Assembly (NCBI GenBank): GCA_003013855.2
Contig: PVNU02002348.1
Location: 1,240,001-1,304,000 of the forward strand
Direction: 5' to 3'
DNA: 64,000 nt
From: Liriodendron chinense
Taxonomy: Eukaryota > Streptophyta > Magnoliopsida > Magnoliales > Magnoliaceae
The notes beneath the pieces are model-generated. The model was not told the DNA's origin and did not search any database. It saw nothing but the letters and a program-made list of their open reading frames with translations. Shown here one piece after another: positions 10,447 to 24,000 of this stretch (its first letter is position 1; each line of letters starts with the position of its first letter). A program made the position numbers and the translations under genes.

Positions 10447-12017
10447 TGTTCGCTTCCCTAAGTGTAGGGTTGCGATATCGTAATAATCTCGGTAAGATCG
10501 AGGTCGATCCACAGGGACTTATGTAGGATTTCACAAACACATCTAAAAGTGTCTATTGAAAGCTAATAATCAGATTTTGAATAGAATTGATGTGAATAGC
10601 AATTTTAAACTAATTTGAATGTAGACAATTATAAAAAGGCACTAGGGTTTCAAGGATCCACTTGTAGCAATCCTTGATGTTCAATCCGCTGTGGTTTTTC
10701 ATTCTCTCAACTAGAATCGACATTAAGGTCTATCTAGTCGGATGATAGAGCTGTTGAATCATACAATCTGTCATATGTAAGTTCTATGCATAAGATTCAC
10801 TCAATGTAGGCTGAGCTGAGCATGCTCAATTGCATAGGTCATTCCCCTTTCCAAAAGGTCTAGTCCACAATCATAACCATTCTCAAGTCCTGTCACAAGA
10901 CAAGGCTAGATCATGATTTGAACTTGATTCAAATCACATGCACAGTCCATACATATTTCAGAAAATCATAAAAGTAGAACTTTGATAGGAAGTCCCTTCA
11001 TGAAGATCATAGTACTAGAGCGCAATCCGATTCCTCGGATCATACAGGTCTAGACTGATACAAACCAATTAAGAAATTAAGTAATCCTCCCAAACATCCA
11101 TGAGTCATCATAAGACTAAGAAAAATTACTTAAAAACTTGTATAAACTTCAAACCATAGTTCATAATCATGAATTCCACACTTAAAACCAACTAACTACG
11201 AATTGAAACATCTTGGATCCACTACAAGCTTCACCTCTTAGCCCTAGCTAAGAGGTTTAGCTGCTCATGATCCAAGGAAACATGAAACAACTGAAAAATT
11301 CATAAAAAACAGCAAAACAAACTAGAGGGAGTTGTGGAACTCCGAAATTCACTTCCACCGCCTCCAAGCTCGCTTCAACCCTTCTTAGATACCCTAGGAA
11401 CGATCCCTAGGTGTCCTTTTATAGTAGGGAGGCTCCGCAACTTCAGAAGAATCGAGAAACTGCGCAGTGCGCAGAGAAAATCGGACTTAAAATAGAAATT
11501 TCTGACTTCATTCATATGGCCGACCGGTCTGGACCGGTCGGACTGGGCTGGCCGACCGGTCACGACCGGTCTGGCCTCCTTTGGCAAACGTCCCGCATGC
11601 ACAGCATCCTTGGCCGACCGGTCAAGACTGGTCGGCCCAATTCTAGCAATAGTCCAGCAACCATGACCGGTCGGCCCATCTCATGCAATGTTCCAGCGTG
11701 CATGGCTGACCGGTCTAAACCGGTCTAGCTCTCTTGGCCGACCGATCAAGATCGGTCGGTTAGTTTTCTTCCTTCTTTTTCTTTCTTTTCTCTCCTTGTT
11801 CTAGCTTCTTTCTTTCTTTCCTTGCTTCTTCCTTCCTTCTGCCCACCTTGGGTCTTCATCCAAGGTCCTAAACCAGCTCTCTTCATCTTCAATTAGGTGG
11901 AGTCCACTCTCAAACCTGCTATCACAAAACATGCATTAGATTAGTCTATAAACCATGCAAAACTCGCACAATGAGTGATGAATTGGGGTTAGAATATGCA
12001 CAATTAAGAGCTCAACA
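10447..12017 (-). mobile_element. Solo Athila-like LTR (D-like family)
   Basis: 1,571 bp, starting TGTTCGCTTCCC and ending GAGCTCAACA, flanked by a perfect 5-bp duplication (ggctt). No internal region is present, so the element was reduced by LTR-LTR recombination. In element orientation it has a TATA box (TATAAAAGG, 11415-11423), dyad units upstream at 11520, 11552, 11614, 11706 and about 11736 plus a half unit near 11664, and the conserved stem-loop at 11234-11255. The related full element is D (18261-28739). The empty site is preserved in copy A at 414-418. Confidence 0.93.
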
Positions 12018-12327
12018 GGCTTATAGCCCAATCAACCAACCACCCCTCCAGATGTATATCTAGACAAACACAGAACACAAAGCATGAGCTAAAAAAGGCA
12101 AATGTGCCCAAACCATCCAACCTCCCACAGATATTCAATAAAAGATTAAAAGCTCATATAAAAAGATATAACTATAGCATCCATATATATATCAAAATGG
12201 GCAAGCAGCCCAAATGTAAATATGTATCAATCCATGCAAAATATACAGACAACCCATAAAAGATAGTGCATGAAATCCAGACAATGTCGTTGGTCATATA
12301 AAAAGTAACTGTGACCAAGACATGAGA

Positions 12328-13267
12328 CTAGTAATCTGTTCCATCTCCCAGATCAGGGGGTGGAACGTCCCCACGCGCCGAGCGCTCCCGTATCTCTATC
12401 CGCCTCTCCAACTGTGCTTGGCGAGTGACAAGGGCCTCCTGCTGTACAAGTATGGTGGCCTGACCCTGCAAAATCTGGTCCCCAATCTGCTCGAGCCTGT
12501 CAAGCCGCTGAAATATACCCTCCCTAAGCTGGCGAAGCTCAGCAATGTATGAAGGTGGATCCACGGAAGGGGATCGTCGTAGAGAAAAGGCTCTAGGATG
12601 CGTACTGAATCGACCTGGAGCTGCTCGCGGATCGAGGGATGGATCAGAGGAAGGAGCTTATGGTGAAGGGTGGGAAGGGCCAGTGGAGGCTGGTGGAGCC
12701 TTAGGCTGGGACGGCTGGGCCGGATCCTGCTGCTGCTCCTGTAGAAGACAACTCTGGATGACTTCTTTGGTAAGCTCCATATGAGCAATGAGGGTACGGT
12801 TGATAATGACAGGCTTGTGAACTTTATCAGTACCGACAATGCCAATCTGATTAGCTAATGTGCATATGAGATGCCCAAAAGGTAGACTGGTGGAGTTTCC
12901 ATCGTCTCGCAGGATAATTTGGTGAATGATGTTCATGATTCGAGTTGGAAGGCAAAGAGGATGACCCTTACCTACACGATATAGCAACCGAAACATGGTT
13001 TCGGTGACATCCGCCTTGTTACTCATCCGTGGGTATACATTGCAGAAGAAAATGTTGTGCAAAATACGGAAATCCCTTGTCATAGAGGATGCTCGAAGTG
13101 CACCTCCTACCCATTTGGGTGTCCCATCACCACATAGGAATTGAGCAATAACAAGGTTAGGTTTGGGACCCAAGGAGGCAAACTCGAAAGTAGACTCCTG
13201 AACAATAGAACGCCAACAAATTTCGATATGGATTTCAAAGTAAAAAAGGCAATCCCGATCACCAACC
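12328..13267 (-). pseudogene. Third ORF of Copia copy B, C-terminal part
   Basis: Downstream half of the ORF described at 724-2161, severed from its N-terminus (33346-33847) by element C. The domain is open from the insertion junction to the TAA near 12658, and the C-terminal heptad-like segment is at 12328-12564. It shares that TAA with copy A but keeps CGA where copy A has TGA. Near 13210 it has one base fewer than copy A, changing the frame relation. Confidence 0.7.
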
Positions 13268-14663
13268 TGTTCGCTCGCCTCAAGTGTAAGGCTACGATGT
13301 AGTAATAAAACTCGGTAAGACCGAGGTCGATCCACAGGGAAATAGAAACAACTTTCAAAGCACTCCAGCAACTCAGTTTTTGGAAGAAAATCAGATTTAA
13401 TTGAGTGTTTAACTAAAACAGCAACTTAATGAAAAACAGGAATATAAAGTACTAAGGCATTCAAGGATCCACTTGTAGCAATCCAATGTCAATTCAGTCA
13501 ATCCAAGTAGAGAACACAACTAGATTCGAAGTCCTATCTCTCATCTAGTTGGGAAATAAAGCATTCACACACATTCAATCCAAATCAAGTTGAACTTCCA
13601 AGTTCTAGCCCATACAATCAATGTAGAATTCAAATCCATAGCCTGCGGAGTAACAGCCATGCCTATGGACTATGGCCTGCTCAAGGATTACTATAATTCG
13701 AATCTAAACAAGCAACCTGCGATAATCTTAGAGAATTGCAAGGAATTCATGTCCTGGGCACATGAACTCTCATAAAACATCTCAAACTACCACTAAAAGA
13801 ACTGGAACATGAGAAAAATTCAAACTTGAATTTAAATTACTTGAATTAAACTGAATCCAACATCGAATTGGCTACAAGCTTCACCTCTCAGCCTTAGCTG
13901 AGAGGTTCTAGCCGAGCATATTCATGCCACAACTGAAATCTCTAAATAAAAGCATAAAACTAGCAAAACCGGAAATAGAAGAGTTGCAGACGCTCCATGA
14001 CAGCTTTCCCTCCTTAGAACCACGTTCCTTAGCTTCCCTGATACCCTAGGAAGAGCCCCTAGGTGTCCTTTTATAGTAAGAAACCTCCCTTGCGTCAGAA
14101 TCTGTGAAAGGTTATGCAGTGCGCAGCAGTTTTCGGAGTCCAGATTTAGAAAGGACTCTGTCTACGCAACGCTGACCGGTCATGACCGGTCAGACTGATC
14201 TTTTAAGCAATCCAGGGAGCACAGCCGACCGGTCATGACCGGTCGGACTGGACTGTCCATTCATCCAGCAAGTGTAGCCGACCGGTCATGACCGGTCGGC
14301 CCAATTTGAACTTGTTCCAGCGTCTATAGCTGACCGGTCGTGACCGGTCGGACTCCTCTGCAATGTGGTCAGCTTCCATGGCCGACCGGTCAAGACCGGT
14401 CGGCCTTCTTCCATTTGACTCTTTCTCCTTTCTTTTTCTTCTTTTTCTTCTTCTCTCTCTTCTCCTTGCTTTCTTCTTTCTTTGGTCTACTTTCATCCTT
14501 CATCCAAAAGCTCTAAGAGAGTTCTTTTGGTCCCTAATTGAATGAAGTCCGCTCTCATTCCCTATAATCACAAAACATGTGTTAGATAGGCCTTTAAGTC
14601 ATGAAAATCATGCAAACCATGTCATGTAATGGGCAATGCAATGTATAAATTGGAGGTTCAACA
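13268..14663 (-). repeat. 3' LTR of element C
   Basis: 1,396 bp from TGTTCGCTCGCC to GGTTCAACA, followed by the polypurine tract (minus strand GGTTGGGGGATG, 14664 onward). Dyad units of 22 bp start at 14172, 14225, 14278, 14330 and 14382 (spacing 52-53 bp), 97 bp upstream of the TATA box at 14067-14075 (minus strand TATAAAAGG). The conserved hairpin is at 13884-13905, with the C-G variant pair. A pyrimidine-rich tract at about 14400-14500 separates the array from the LTR 5' edge. Confidence 0.92.
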
Positions 14664-15794
14664 CATCCCCCAACCAGCTTTTTGCTAGTCCCGAGCAAAA
14701 CATGCGTGAAACAATTTCAAACCTCCAAACCCAACTCTCCTTCAGAACCCATGATTCTATTCATTCCAAGGTGTATAAGTATAAAATTTGGAAAAATTAG
14801 ATGATAGAAGCTGAAACCTTGGACTCTCAAAACATAAAAGGTGTCTACATGAAATTCCCGCTGACTGATTGATAAATAGAAGAACTCGAACAAATTCAAC
14901 CTAGTGTGCATAGTGATAGTTCATCTCATGAGTTCCTGGGATCATCTTCTTCATAGATTAAGTAAACCAAGGATTTTAAGGTGCACAGAGCAACAACAAA
15001 CCTATGACAGGAATTTGCCTTACCGTCCTTCCGACGGCTTTCACACTACGTCCCATTTCCGGCTTTGGTTACGGTTCAACCATCCCCCGGTTGGTAATGG
15101 TAGCCCTTTTCGGAATTTTCCACCATTTTTTTTTTCTTTCTTCCCGATTTCATCCTTTCTTTCCTTTTTCTTTTAAATTAGATAGGATTTTTAGAAATCC
15201 ATATCTTCTGTTATTTTCCCATGGACAAGGATGGACAAAATACCCCGGCTTGGCTGCTCAACACCTTTAAATCAAAGTCTAGCTAATCCGCAAATCACAT
15301 AACCCCATCAACTCATGAAAATTGTGTAATGTGAACTTGGTGTGAAGGTGTTCAAATTTTCTATCAATCACAACAATAGGAGAACTAACATATAAAACCA
15401 TTATTCGGGAGAAAATCAAGACCTACAACATCACACACTTCGTATCTCCTCGTCTTATACTCATAGCATCTCAAATGTATAGAAATAAAATTTTCTAAAA
15501 GAGTGTTGAGATGTTAGAGAATTCGGAAAAAATTTGCACATATAAAGCTCGGAATGTTGCAATATGCTAGATGAGGAATCATATCTCACCCCCCAACCAA
15601 ATCTTGCATTGTCCTCAATGTAAAAAGATATTCCAGTAGCATGAACATGAGAGCAATGGTAAAATATGAGAGAGTGAGAATCAATAGTACCTGAGAGAGC
15701 GATCATGGAAGTCTCCAACCCAACAACTAAAACCTACTAAAATAGTAAAACTGAAGAAAACCTACCTATGCTATACCTCCATCAGACTAGGAGA
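14664..15794 (-). other. 3' noncoding region of element C with duplicated polypurine tract
   Basis: No coding sequence is supported. It is conserved in layout in C, D, E and F. A purine tract abuts the LTR (14664-14675), and a second one (minus strand TTGGTTGGGGGGTG, about 15587-15600) lies some 920 bp further in, next to the self-complementary CATTGAGGACAATG region. A block at about 15010-15080 (clccgacggctttcacactacg-like) recurs in all four elements. Confidence 0.7.
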
Positions 15795-18260
15795 TCAATC
15801 ATCCTGATAGACAGGATCATTCAGAGTGATGGACACGTCCTCTGAATCAAATTTCTCAACAAATGGTTTAAGGCGTTGTCCATTAACTTTAAAACAATTA
15901 CCATTTGCTGCATTTTCAATCTCAACAGCCCCATGAGGAAAAATTTCTTTAATAATATAAGGGCCGGTCCATCGAGATCGTAGTTTTCCCGGAAAAAGAT
16001 GAAGTCGAGAATTATACAAGAGTACTTTCTGACCTTCATGGAAAGATTTCCTGAAGATGTTTTTGTCATGGAAAGCCTTCATCTTACTCTTGTAAATTCT
16101 TGAGTTCTCATATGCATCGTTCCGGATTTCATCAAGCTCATTTAATTGGAGTTTGCGAAGCGAACTAGCCTTGTCCATGTCAAAATTTAAAGCCCGAATT
16201 GCCCAATAGGCTTTGTGTTCTATCTCCACAGGCAAGTGGCAAGCTTTCCCATAAACAAGTCTATAAGGGGACATTCCAATGGGTGTCTTGTAGGCGGTAC
16301 GGTGAGCCCAAAGTGCATCATCTAATCTTAGGGACCAATCCTTGCGATCCGGTCTCACCGTCTTTTCTAAAATCTGCTTGATTTCCCTATTAGAGATTTC
16401 AGCTTGCCCACTTGTTTGTGGGTGGTATGGGGTACTCACTTTGTGCCTAATACCATATTTCTTCATTAAAGTTTCAAAAGGTCTATTGCAAAAGTGAGAA
16501 CCACCATCACTAATGATGGCCCGAGGCGTCCCAAATCTAGAAAGTATGTTCTCTTTGAGGAACTTGAGAACCGTACGATGATCGTTGGTTCTACATGGGA
16601 TAGCCTCTATCCATTTAGACACATAGTCTACGGCAAGCAAAATATAGACATGTCCAAAAGATGAGGGGAATGGTCCCATGAAATCGATGCCCCAACAGTC
16701 AAAGACTTCAAGATGTTGAATTGGGGTGAGAGGCATCATATTTCGACGGGATAATCCTCCTAACTTCTGGCAGTGCTCGCACGCTTTGCAAAACTCGTGG
16801 GTGTCCTTGAATAGCGTGGGCCAATAAAAACCACACTGCAGAATTTTCGCAGTTGTTTTCTTGGCTGAAAAATGACCCCCACATGCTTGATCATGACAAA
16901 AGGAGATGACTGAATTATGTTCATCATCGGGGACGCATCTCCTTATAATTTGGTCTGGGCAATATTTAAACAATAGAGGTTCATCCCAGAAAAATCTGCG
17001 CACTTCCCTTAGAAATTTACGTTTGTCTTGCGCAGTCCAATGAATCGGCATCGCACCTGTGGAAAGATAATTGGCTATATCAGAGTACCATGGTGGATGC
17101 ACAGCAACAAAGAGTTGCTCATCAGGGAATGAGTCCTCAATAGGTGACTCGTCAATGGAATTTGGTAGGACTAGGCGGGATAGATGATCCGCCACCACAT
17201 TTTCTACCCCCTTCTTATCTTTGACCTCCAAGTCGAATTCTTGAAGGAGTAGGATCCATCTAAGCAAACGGGGCTTAGCATCCTTCTTAGAAAGGTATTT
17301 CAGCGCCGCATGATCCGTATAAACAATAACTTTGGATCCTATTAAGTATGGCCTGAATTTGTCCAAGGCAAAAATGACAGCTAGGAGCTCTTTCTCCGTA
17401 GTCGAATAACTAACTTGGGCAGGATTCAAGGTCCTACTTGCGTAGTAGATGACATGGGGCTTTTTATCCTTCTTTTGGCCTAACACCGCCCCAATAGCAA
17501 AATCGCTCGCATCGCACATCAACTCAAAAGGAATGGACCAATCTGGTGGTTGCATGATAGGAGCGGTTGTCAACATGTCTTTTAGCTTTGAAAAAGCTAA
17601 TTGACAGTCGGCACTCCACTCAAATTGGTTCTCCTTTTGTAGAAGGTTGCATAAAGGCCTTGAGATATGACTAAAATCCTTTATAAACCTTCGATAGAAA
17701 CCGACGTGCCCAAGAAAGGACCGCACATCGCGTATGCTTTTGGGTGGTGGTAGATTGGAAATTATGTCAATTTTTGCCCGGTCTACCTCTATTCCATTGA
17801 ACGAGATGATATGTCCAAGGACTATTCCTCTTTGTACCATGAAATGGCACTTTTTCCAGTTTAATACAAGTTGCTTCTCCTCACACCTCATCAAGACCAA
17901 CTTCAAGTGTTTGAGACACTCATCAAATGTACAACCAAAAACAGAAAAGTCATCCATGAATACCTCAAGAAACTTTCCCACCATGTCCGAGAAAATACTC
18001 AACATGCATCGTTGGAATGTGGCGGGTGCATTACATAACCCGAATGGCATCCTTCGGTAAGAAAAGGTGCTAAACGGGCATGTAAATGTGGTTTTCTCTT
18101 GGTCTTCCGGAGCTATCTCAATTTGGTTGTATCCGGAATAGCCATCTAGGAAGCAATAATAGGAATGACCTGCCAACCTCTCCAAAATTTGATCCATAAA
18201 TGGGAGAGGGAAGTGGTCTTTCCTAGTGACCGTGTTGAGCTTCCTATAATCAATGCACAT
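15795..18260 (-). pseudogene. Element C Pol, RT to integrase part
   Basis: Severed downstream part of Gag-Pol. From the D junction it starts at RT motif CIDYRKLN, then FGLCNAPATFQRCM and catalytic FMDDFSVFG (near 17955), RNase H (CDASDFAIGAVLGQ near 17500, TDHAALKYL near 17310), the integrase zinc finger (HDQACGGHFSAKKT, CKACEHCQKLG) and core (WGIDFMGPF, IISDGGSHF, GQAEISNREIK). It ends with a typical chromodomain-less C-terminus (LRSRWTGPYIIKEIFPHG). The whole 820-codon stretch is open, so this half looked functional when D split it. The N-terminal half is at 28740-31722. Confidence 0.93.
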
Positions 18261-19931
18261 TGTTCGCTTCCCCAAGTGTAGGGTTGCGAAGTAGTAATAA
18301 ACTCGGTAAGACCGAGGTCGATCCACAAGGACTTATGTAGAATTTCACAAACTCATCCACAAGTATCTATTGAAATCTATTAACCAGAATGTTGTATGAA
18401 TTTGATATGAGTAACAAAAGTTGAATTAAATTGAAAGTAACTAATTATAAGAAGGCACTAGGGGTTCAAAGATCCACTTGTAGCAATCCTTGATGTTCAA
18501 TCCGCTGTGGTTTCTTATTCTCTCAACTAGAATCGACATTCCTGTCTATCTAGTCGGATGATAGAGCTGTTGAACCAAACAGTCTGTAATATGTAAGTTC
18601 TATGCATAAGATTCACTCAATGCAGGCTGATCTGAGCATGCTCAATTGCATAGGTCATTCCCCTTTTCAAAAGGTCTAGTTCACAATCATAACCATCCTC
18701 AAGTCCTGTCACAAGACAAGGCTAGACAGGATTTGAACTGGATTCAAATCACATGCACAGTCCATACACATTACAGAAAAATCAGAAAAGTAGAACTTTG
18801 GTAGGAAGTTCCTTTATGAAGAACATAGTACTAGAGCGCACTCCGATTCCTCGGATCATACAGGTCTAGACCGTCACAAACCAATTAAGTAATTAAGTAA
18901 TTCTCCCAAACATCCATGAGTCATCATAAGACTAAGAAAAACTACTCAAAAACTTATATAAACTTCAAACCATAGTTCATAATCATGAATTCCACACTTA
19001 AAACCATTTAACTACGAATTAAAACATCTTGGATCCACTACAAGCTTCACCTCTTAGCCCTAGCTAAGAGGTTTAGCTGCTCATGATCCAAGGAAACATG
19101 AAACAACTATAAAAAGCATGAAAACAGCAAAGCAAACCAAAAGGAGTTGTGAAACTCCAATCTCCACTTCCACAGCCTCCAACCTCGCTTGAACCCTTCT
19201 AGGATACCCTAGGAACAATCCCTAGGTGTCTTTTTATAGTCTGGAGGCTCCACAACTTCGGAAGAATCGAGAAATTGCGTAATACTTACGCAGCGCAGAG
19301 AAAATCGGACTATATCTGGAAGTTTCTATCTTCTTACGCACAGCCGACCGGTCACGACCGGTCGGTCTCGATATACAATCATTCCAGCAAGTATGGCCGA
19401 CCGGTCATGACCGGTCGGCCGTGTTCAATCATCAGTCCAGCAAGCATGTCCGACCGGTCATGACCGGTCGGACGTTTTCATTCATATTGCAGCAGCAATG
19501 ACTGACCGGTCATGACCGGTCGGTCCTCTTCATTGAAACTCCAGTGACCATGTCCGACCGGTCATGACCGGTTGGACGTCTTCAGCAACATCCTAACATG
19601 CATGGCAGACCGGTCCCTGACCGGTCTGGCTTCCTTGGCCGACCGGTCATGACCGGTCAGCCTCTTTTTCTCATTGTTTTCTTTCTTTCTTTCTTCTGCC
19701 TTCTTCTTTCCTTACTTCTTCCTTTGCTTTCTCTCTTCTTTTCTTCTTTGATCTTCAAATAATCTTCATCAGAATGATCCCAAATGAGTCCTTTTTGTCT
19801 TCAATTGAGTGGAGTTCACTCTCAGTCCTGTAGTCACAAAACATGCATTGGATTAGCCCACAAACCATACAAACCTTGCACAATGAGTGATGAATTGGGG
19901 TTAGAATATGCACAATTAAGAGCTCAACACA
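18261..19931 (-). repeat. 3' LTR of element D
   Basis: From TGTTCGCTTCCCC to GAGCTCAACA. In element orientation the dyad array precedes a TATA box (TATAAAAAG, 19230-19238) by 106 bp. The transcribed portion carries the conserved stem-loop at 19050-19071. The far U5 end carries the CTCGGT-AAG-ACCGAG inverted repeat also found in C. Confidence 0.94.
19344..19660. repeat. U3 dyad array of element D LTR
   Basis: Units start at 19344, 19397, 19450, 19502, 19554, 19606 and 19639, that is spacings of 53, 53, 52, 52, 52 and 33 bp. Core 8-mers GACCGGTC are separated by 2 nt (at, ac) in most units. Linkers contain tccagcaag on the plus strand, the reverse complement of the Copia linker word. Confidence 0.92.
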
Positions 19932-21065
19932 CCCCCCAACCAGCATTTTGCTAGTCCCGAGCAAAACATGCGTGAAACTAATCCCATTCTTCAAAACTCA
20001 ACTCTCTTTCAGAAACCATCCTTCTATACATTCCAAGGTTCATAAGCGTAAGATTCAGAAGGATTAGGCGTCTAAGGTTGGAACCGTAAATCCTCAAGAC
20101 ATAATAGGCATTCATATGAGATTTCCGCTGATTGGTTGATAAATAGAAGGATTTGAACAAATTCAACCTAGTGTGGTTGGTGAAGATTCATCCCACGAGT
20201 TTCTAGGATTACCTTCTTCATAGATCAACTAGACTATAGAACTCAAGGTACATAGAGCCATCAAGCCAATGACAGGAATTTGCCTTACCGTCCTTCCGAC
20301 GACTTTCACACTACGTCCCATTTCTGGCTTTGGTTATGGGTAGACCATCCCCCGGTTGGTAGTAGGTAGCCCTAATCGGAATTTTCCACCATTTTTTCCA
20401 TCATTCCCAATTTCATCCTTCCTTTTCCTTTTTCTTTTTAAATTAGATAGGATTTTTAAAAATCCATATCTTTCATTATTTTTCCATGGACAAAGATGGA
20501 CAAAGTACCCCGGCCTGATTTCTCAATACCTTAATTCAAAGTCCAGCTAATCCATAAATCACATAATCCCTTCAACTCATGAAAATCGTGTAATGTGAAC
20601 TAGGTGTAAAAGTGTTCAGGTTTTCTATCAATCACAAAAATAAGGGAGTTCACATATAAAAATCATTATGCTATGAGAGATTCCAGACATCTAGCCCCAT
20701 ACACTTCATATCTCCTCCTCTTATGCTCATATCAACTTGAAAGCATAGAACCGGTGTTTTTCCAAAAGAGTTTCGAATATTTGAAAAATCAAAAAAATTT
20801 CCACATGATTGCTTGAAATGTTGCAAAACGCTGGATTCATCCAGTGATCCTACACCCCCAACCAAATCTTGCATTGTCCTCAATGTAAAAGATGTGCAAT
20901 GAGCAAAACATGAGAGCAATTTGAAAATAAAAGGGAGTGAGGAATGATAGTACCTGAGAGAGTGAAAAGTGGAAAGCTTCCTCCTTCTAACAAACCTATG
21001 AAAAAGGAAACAAAAGCAGCAAAATCCTAATCCTAACTACTCTATACCTCCATCAGACTAGGAGA
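19932..21065 (-). other. 3' noncoding region of element D
   Basis: No coding sequence is supported. The polypurine tract abuts the LTR (minus strand GGTTGGGGGGTGTG), and a second purine tract lies at 20852-20865. Layout is as in C, E and F. There is no env-like ORF between the Pol stop and the LTR. Confidence 0.75.
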
Positions 21066-24000
21066 TCAATCATCCTGATATACAGGATCATTCAGAGGTA
21101 TGGACATACCTTCTGAAGGAAAATTCTCAAAGAACGGCTTTAATCGCTGCCCATTTGCTTTAAAAATGTTGCCGTTCCTTGGATTCAACAGCTTGACAGT
21201 CCCATATGGATAAACAGTTTGCACAATGTAGGGACCGGTCCATCGAGATCTCAATTTTCCCAGAAATAGATGTAAGCGAGAATTATACATGAAGACTTTT
21301 TGATTGATCGTGAATGTCTTGCGAAGAATATTCTTATCATGGAATATCTTCGTCTTGTCCTTGTAAATTCTCGCATTCTCATAAGCTTCATTCCGGATTT
21401 CTGCAAGTTCATTCAATTGTAGTTTGCGTAACGAGCTTGCCTTGTCAGAATTGAAATTCATCTTCTTAATAGCCCAATATGCCCTATGTTCCAACTCCAC
21501 AGGCAAGTGACAAGCCTTCCCATAGACAAGTCTATAGGGAGACATTCCAATAGGGGTTTTGAAAGCTGTACGGTAAGCCCAAAGCGCATCGGTAAGCCGA
21601 AGCGACCAATCCTTGCGATCGGGGTTCACCGTTTTCTCTAAAATGTGTTTAATCTCCCTATTAGATATCTCAGCTTGACCACTAGTTTGTGGGTGATAGG
21701 GAGTGCTCACTTTGTGTGTTACGCCATATTTCTTCATTAATGCTTCAAAAGGGCGATTGCAAAAGTGAGACCCTCCATCACTTATGATGACTCGAGGCGT
21801 TCCAAACCGGGAAAGAATATTTTCTTTTAAAAATCTAATGACCGTTTTATGGTCATTATTCCGGCAAGGGATAGCCTCGACCCATTTGGAAACATAGTCG
21901 ACGGCAAGCAAGATGTATACGTTTCCAAAAGAAGATGGGAATGGGCCCATGAAATCGATGCCCCAACAGTAAAAAATTTCGATTATTAAGATGGGATTGA
22001 GTGGCATCATATTTCTACGGGAGATTCCCCCTAATTTCTGACAAGGTTCACAAGCTTTGCAAAACTCATGTGTGTCTTTGAACATCGTGGGCCAATAAAA
22101 CCCACATTGCAGAATTTTTGCTGTGGTCTTTTTAGCTGAAAAGTGGCCACCACATGCTTGAGAATGACAGAAGGAGATGATACTTTGTTGCTCATCATCT
22201 GGGACACATCTCCTTATGATTTGATCGGGACAATACTTGAATAAGTATGGGTCGTCCCATAGGAATTTCCGCACCTCCGAGAAGAATCTATCCTTATCTT
22301 GCTTTTTCCAATATATAGGAATTGTACCTGTAGCAAGATAGTTAGCAATGTCCGCATACCATGGCAATTGGGAAACAGCAAAAAGTTGTTCATCAGGGAA
22401 CATGTCATTGATTGCAGTCGTTTCAGGGGAATCAGTGAGGACAAGTCGAGAGAGGTGGTCAGCTACTACATTCTCTACTCCTTTCTTATCACGTATTTCT
22501 ATGTCGAATTCCTGGAGTAGAAGGATCCATCTCAACAACCATGGTTTAGCATCTTTCTTAGAGAGAAGATACTTAAGCGCGGCATGGTCAGTGAATATAA
22601 TGATCTTGGATCCAATCAAGTAGGACCTAAACTTGTCCAAGGCAAAAACTACAGCTAAAAGTTCCTTTTCAGTAGTGGTGTAGTTTGCTTGGGCTGAGTT
22701 TAGGGTTCTACTTGCATAGTAGATGACACATGGCTTTTTATCTTTTCTTTGGCCTAGCACGGCCCCAATAGCATAGTCGCTAGCATCGCACATAATCTCG
22801 AAAGGAAGGCTCCAATCAGGTGGTTGCATTATTGGAGCGCATGTCAACATACCTTTAAGGGTGGTAAAGGCCTTTTGACATTCTTGATTCCACTCGAATG
22901 AATTTTCCTTTTGAAGTAGGTTACATAAAGGGCGAGAGAGTGAACTGAAGTCCTTTATGAACCTTCTGTAGAATCCTGCGTGTCCTAAAAAGGACCGGAT
23001 ATCTCGTATGCTTTTGGGTGGTGGGAGGTTAGAGATAAGATCAATTTTCTCCTTGTCCACCTCAATTCCATTTTGTGAAACGATATGGCCAAGTACAATT
23101 CCCTTTTGAACCATGAAGTGGCACTTCTCCCAATTGAGCACAAGGTTCTTCTCTTCACATCTTTTTAGCACAGATTTCAAGTGCTCAAGGCACTCATCAA
23201 AGCTACAACCGAATACGGAAAAATCGTCCATGAAGACTTCGAGAATGTTCCCCACCATGTCAGAAAAGATGCTCATCATGCAACGCTGAAAGGTGGCAGG
23301 GGCATTACATAGTCCAAAGGGCATCCGTCGATAGGCGAAAGTGCCGAATGGACATGTGAATGTAGTCTTTTCTTGGTCTTCACGGGCAATTTCTATTTGG
23401 TTGTACCCTGAATAGCCATCAAGGAAGCAAAAGTGGGAATGACCCTCCAACCGTTCTAAAATCTGATCAACAAACAGTAGGGGGAAGTGGTCTTTCCTCG
23501 TGACAGTGTTTAGCTTCCTGTAGTCAATGCACATTCTCCAACCGGTAGTGACTCTAGTTGGTACGAGTTCATTATTGGCATTGGCTACGATGGTTATTCC
23601 GGATTTCTTAGGCACCACTTGAGTTGGGCTCACCCATTGGCTATCGGATATTGGGTAAATGATACCTACATCCAATAGTTTCACCACTTCGGCTTTAACC
23701 ACATCCTTCATGTTTGGATTTAATCGTCTTTGTGGTTGCCGGGATGTCTTTGCATTTTCCTCAAGGTGTATGCGGTGAGTACAAATCAGTGGGTCTATGC
23801 CTTTGAGGTCCGCAATTGACCATCCAATGGCACTCTTGTGCTCTAATAGAGTGACTATTAGCCTACTCTCTTGTTCCTCATCCAAGTGGGAAGAAATCAC
23901 CACTGGATATGTCTCATCTCGACTTAAATAAACATATTTTAGCTCACTTGGCAATGGTTTTAGGTCGAGTGTAGGTGCCTTGATGTTAGATGGGAGGGCC

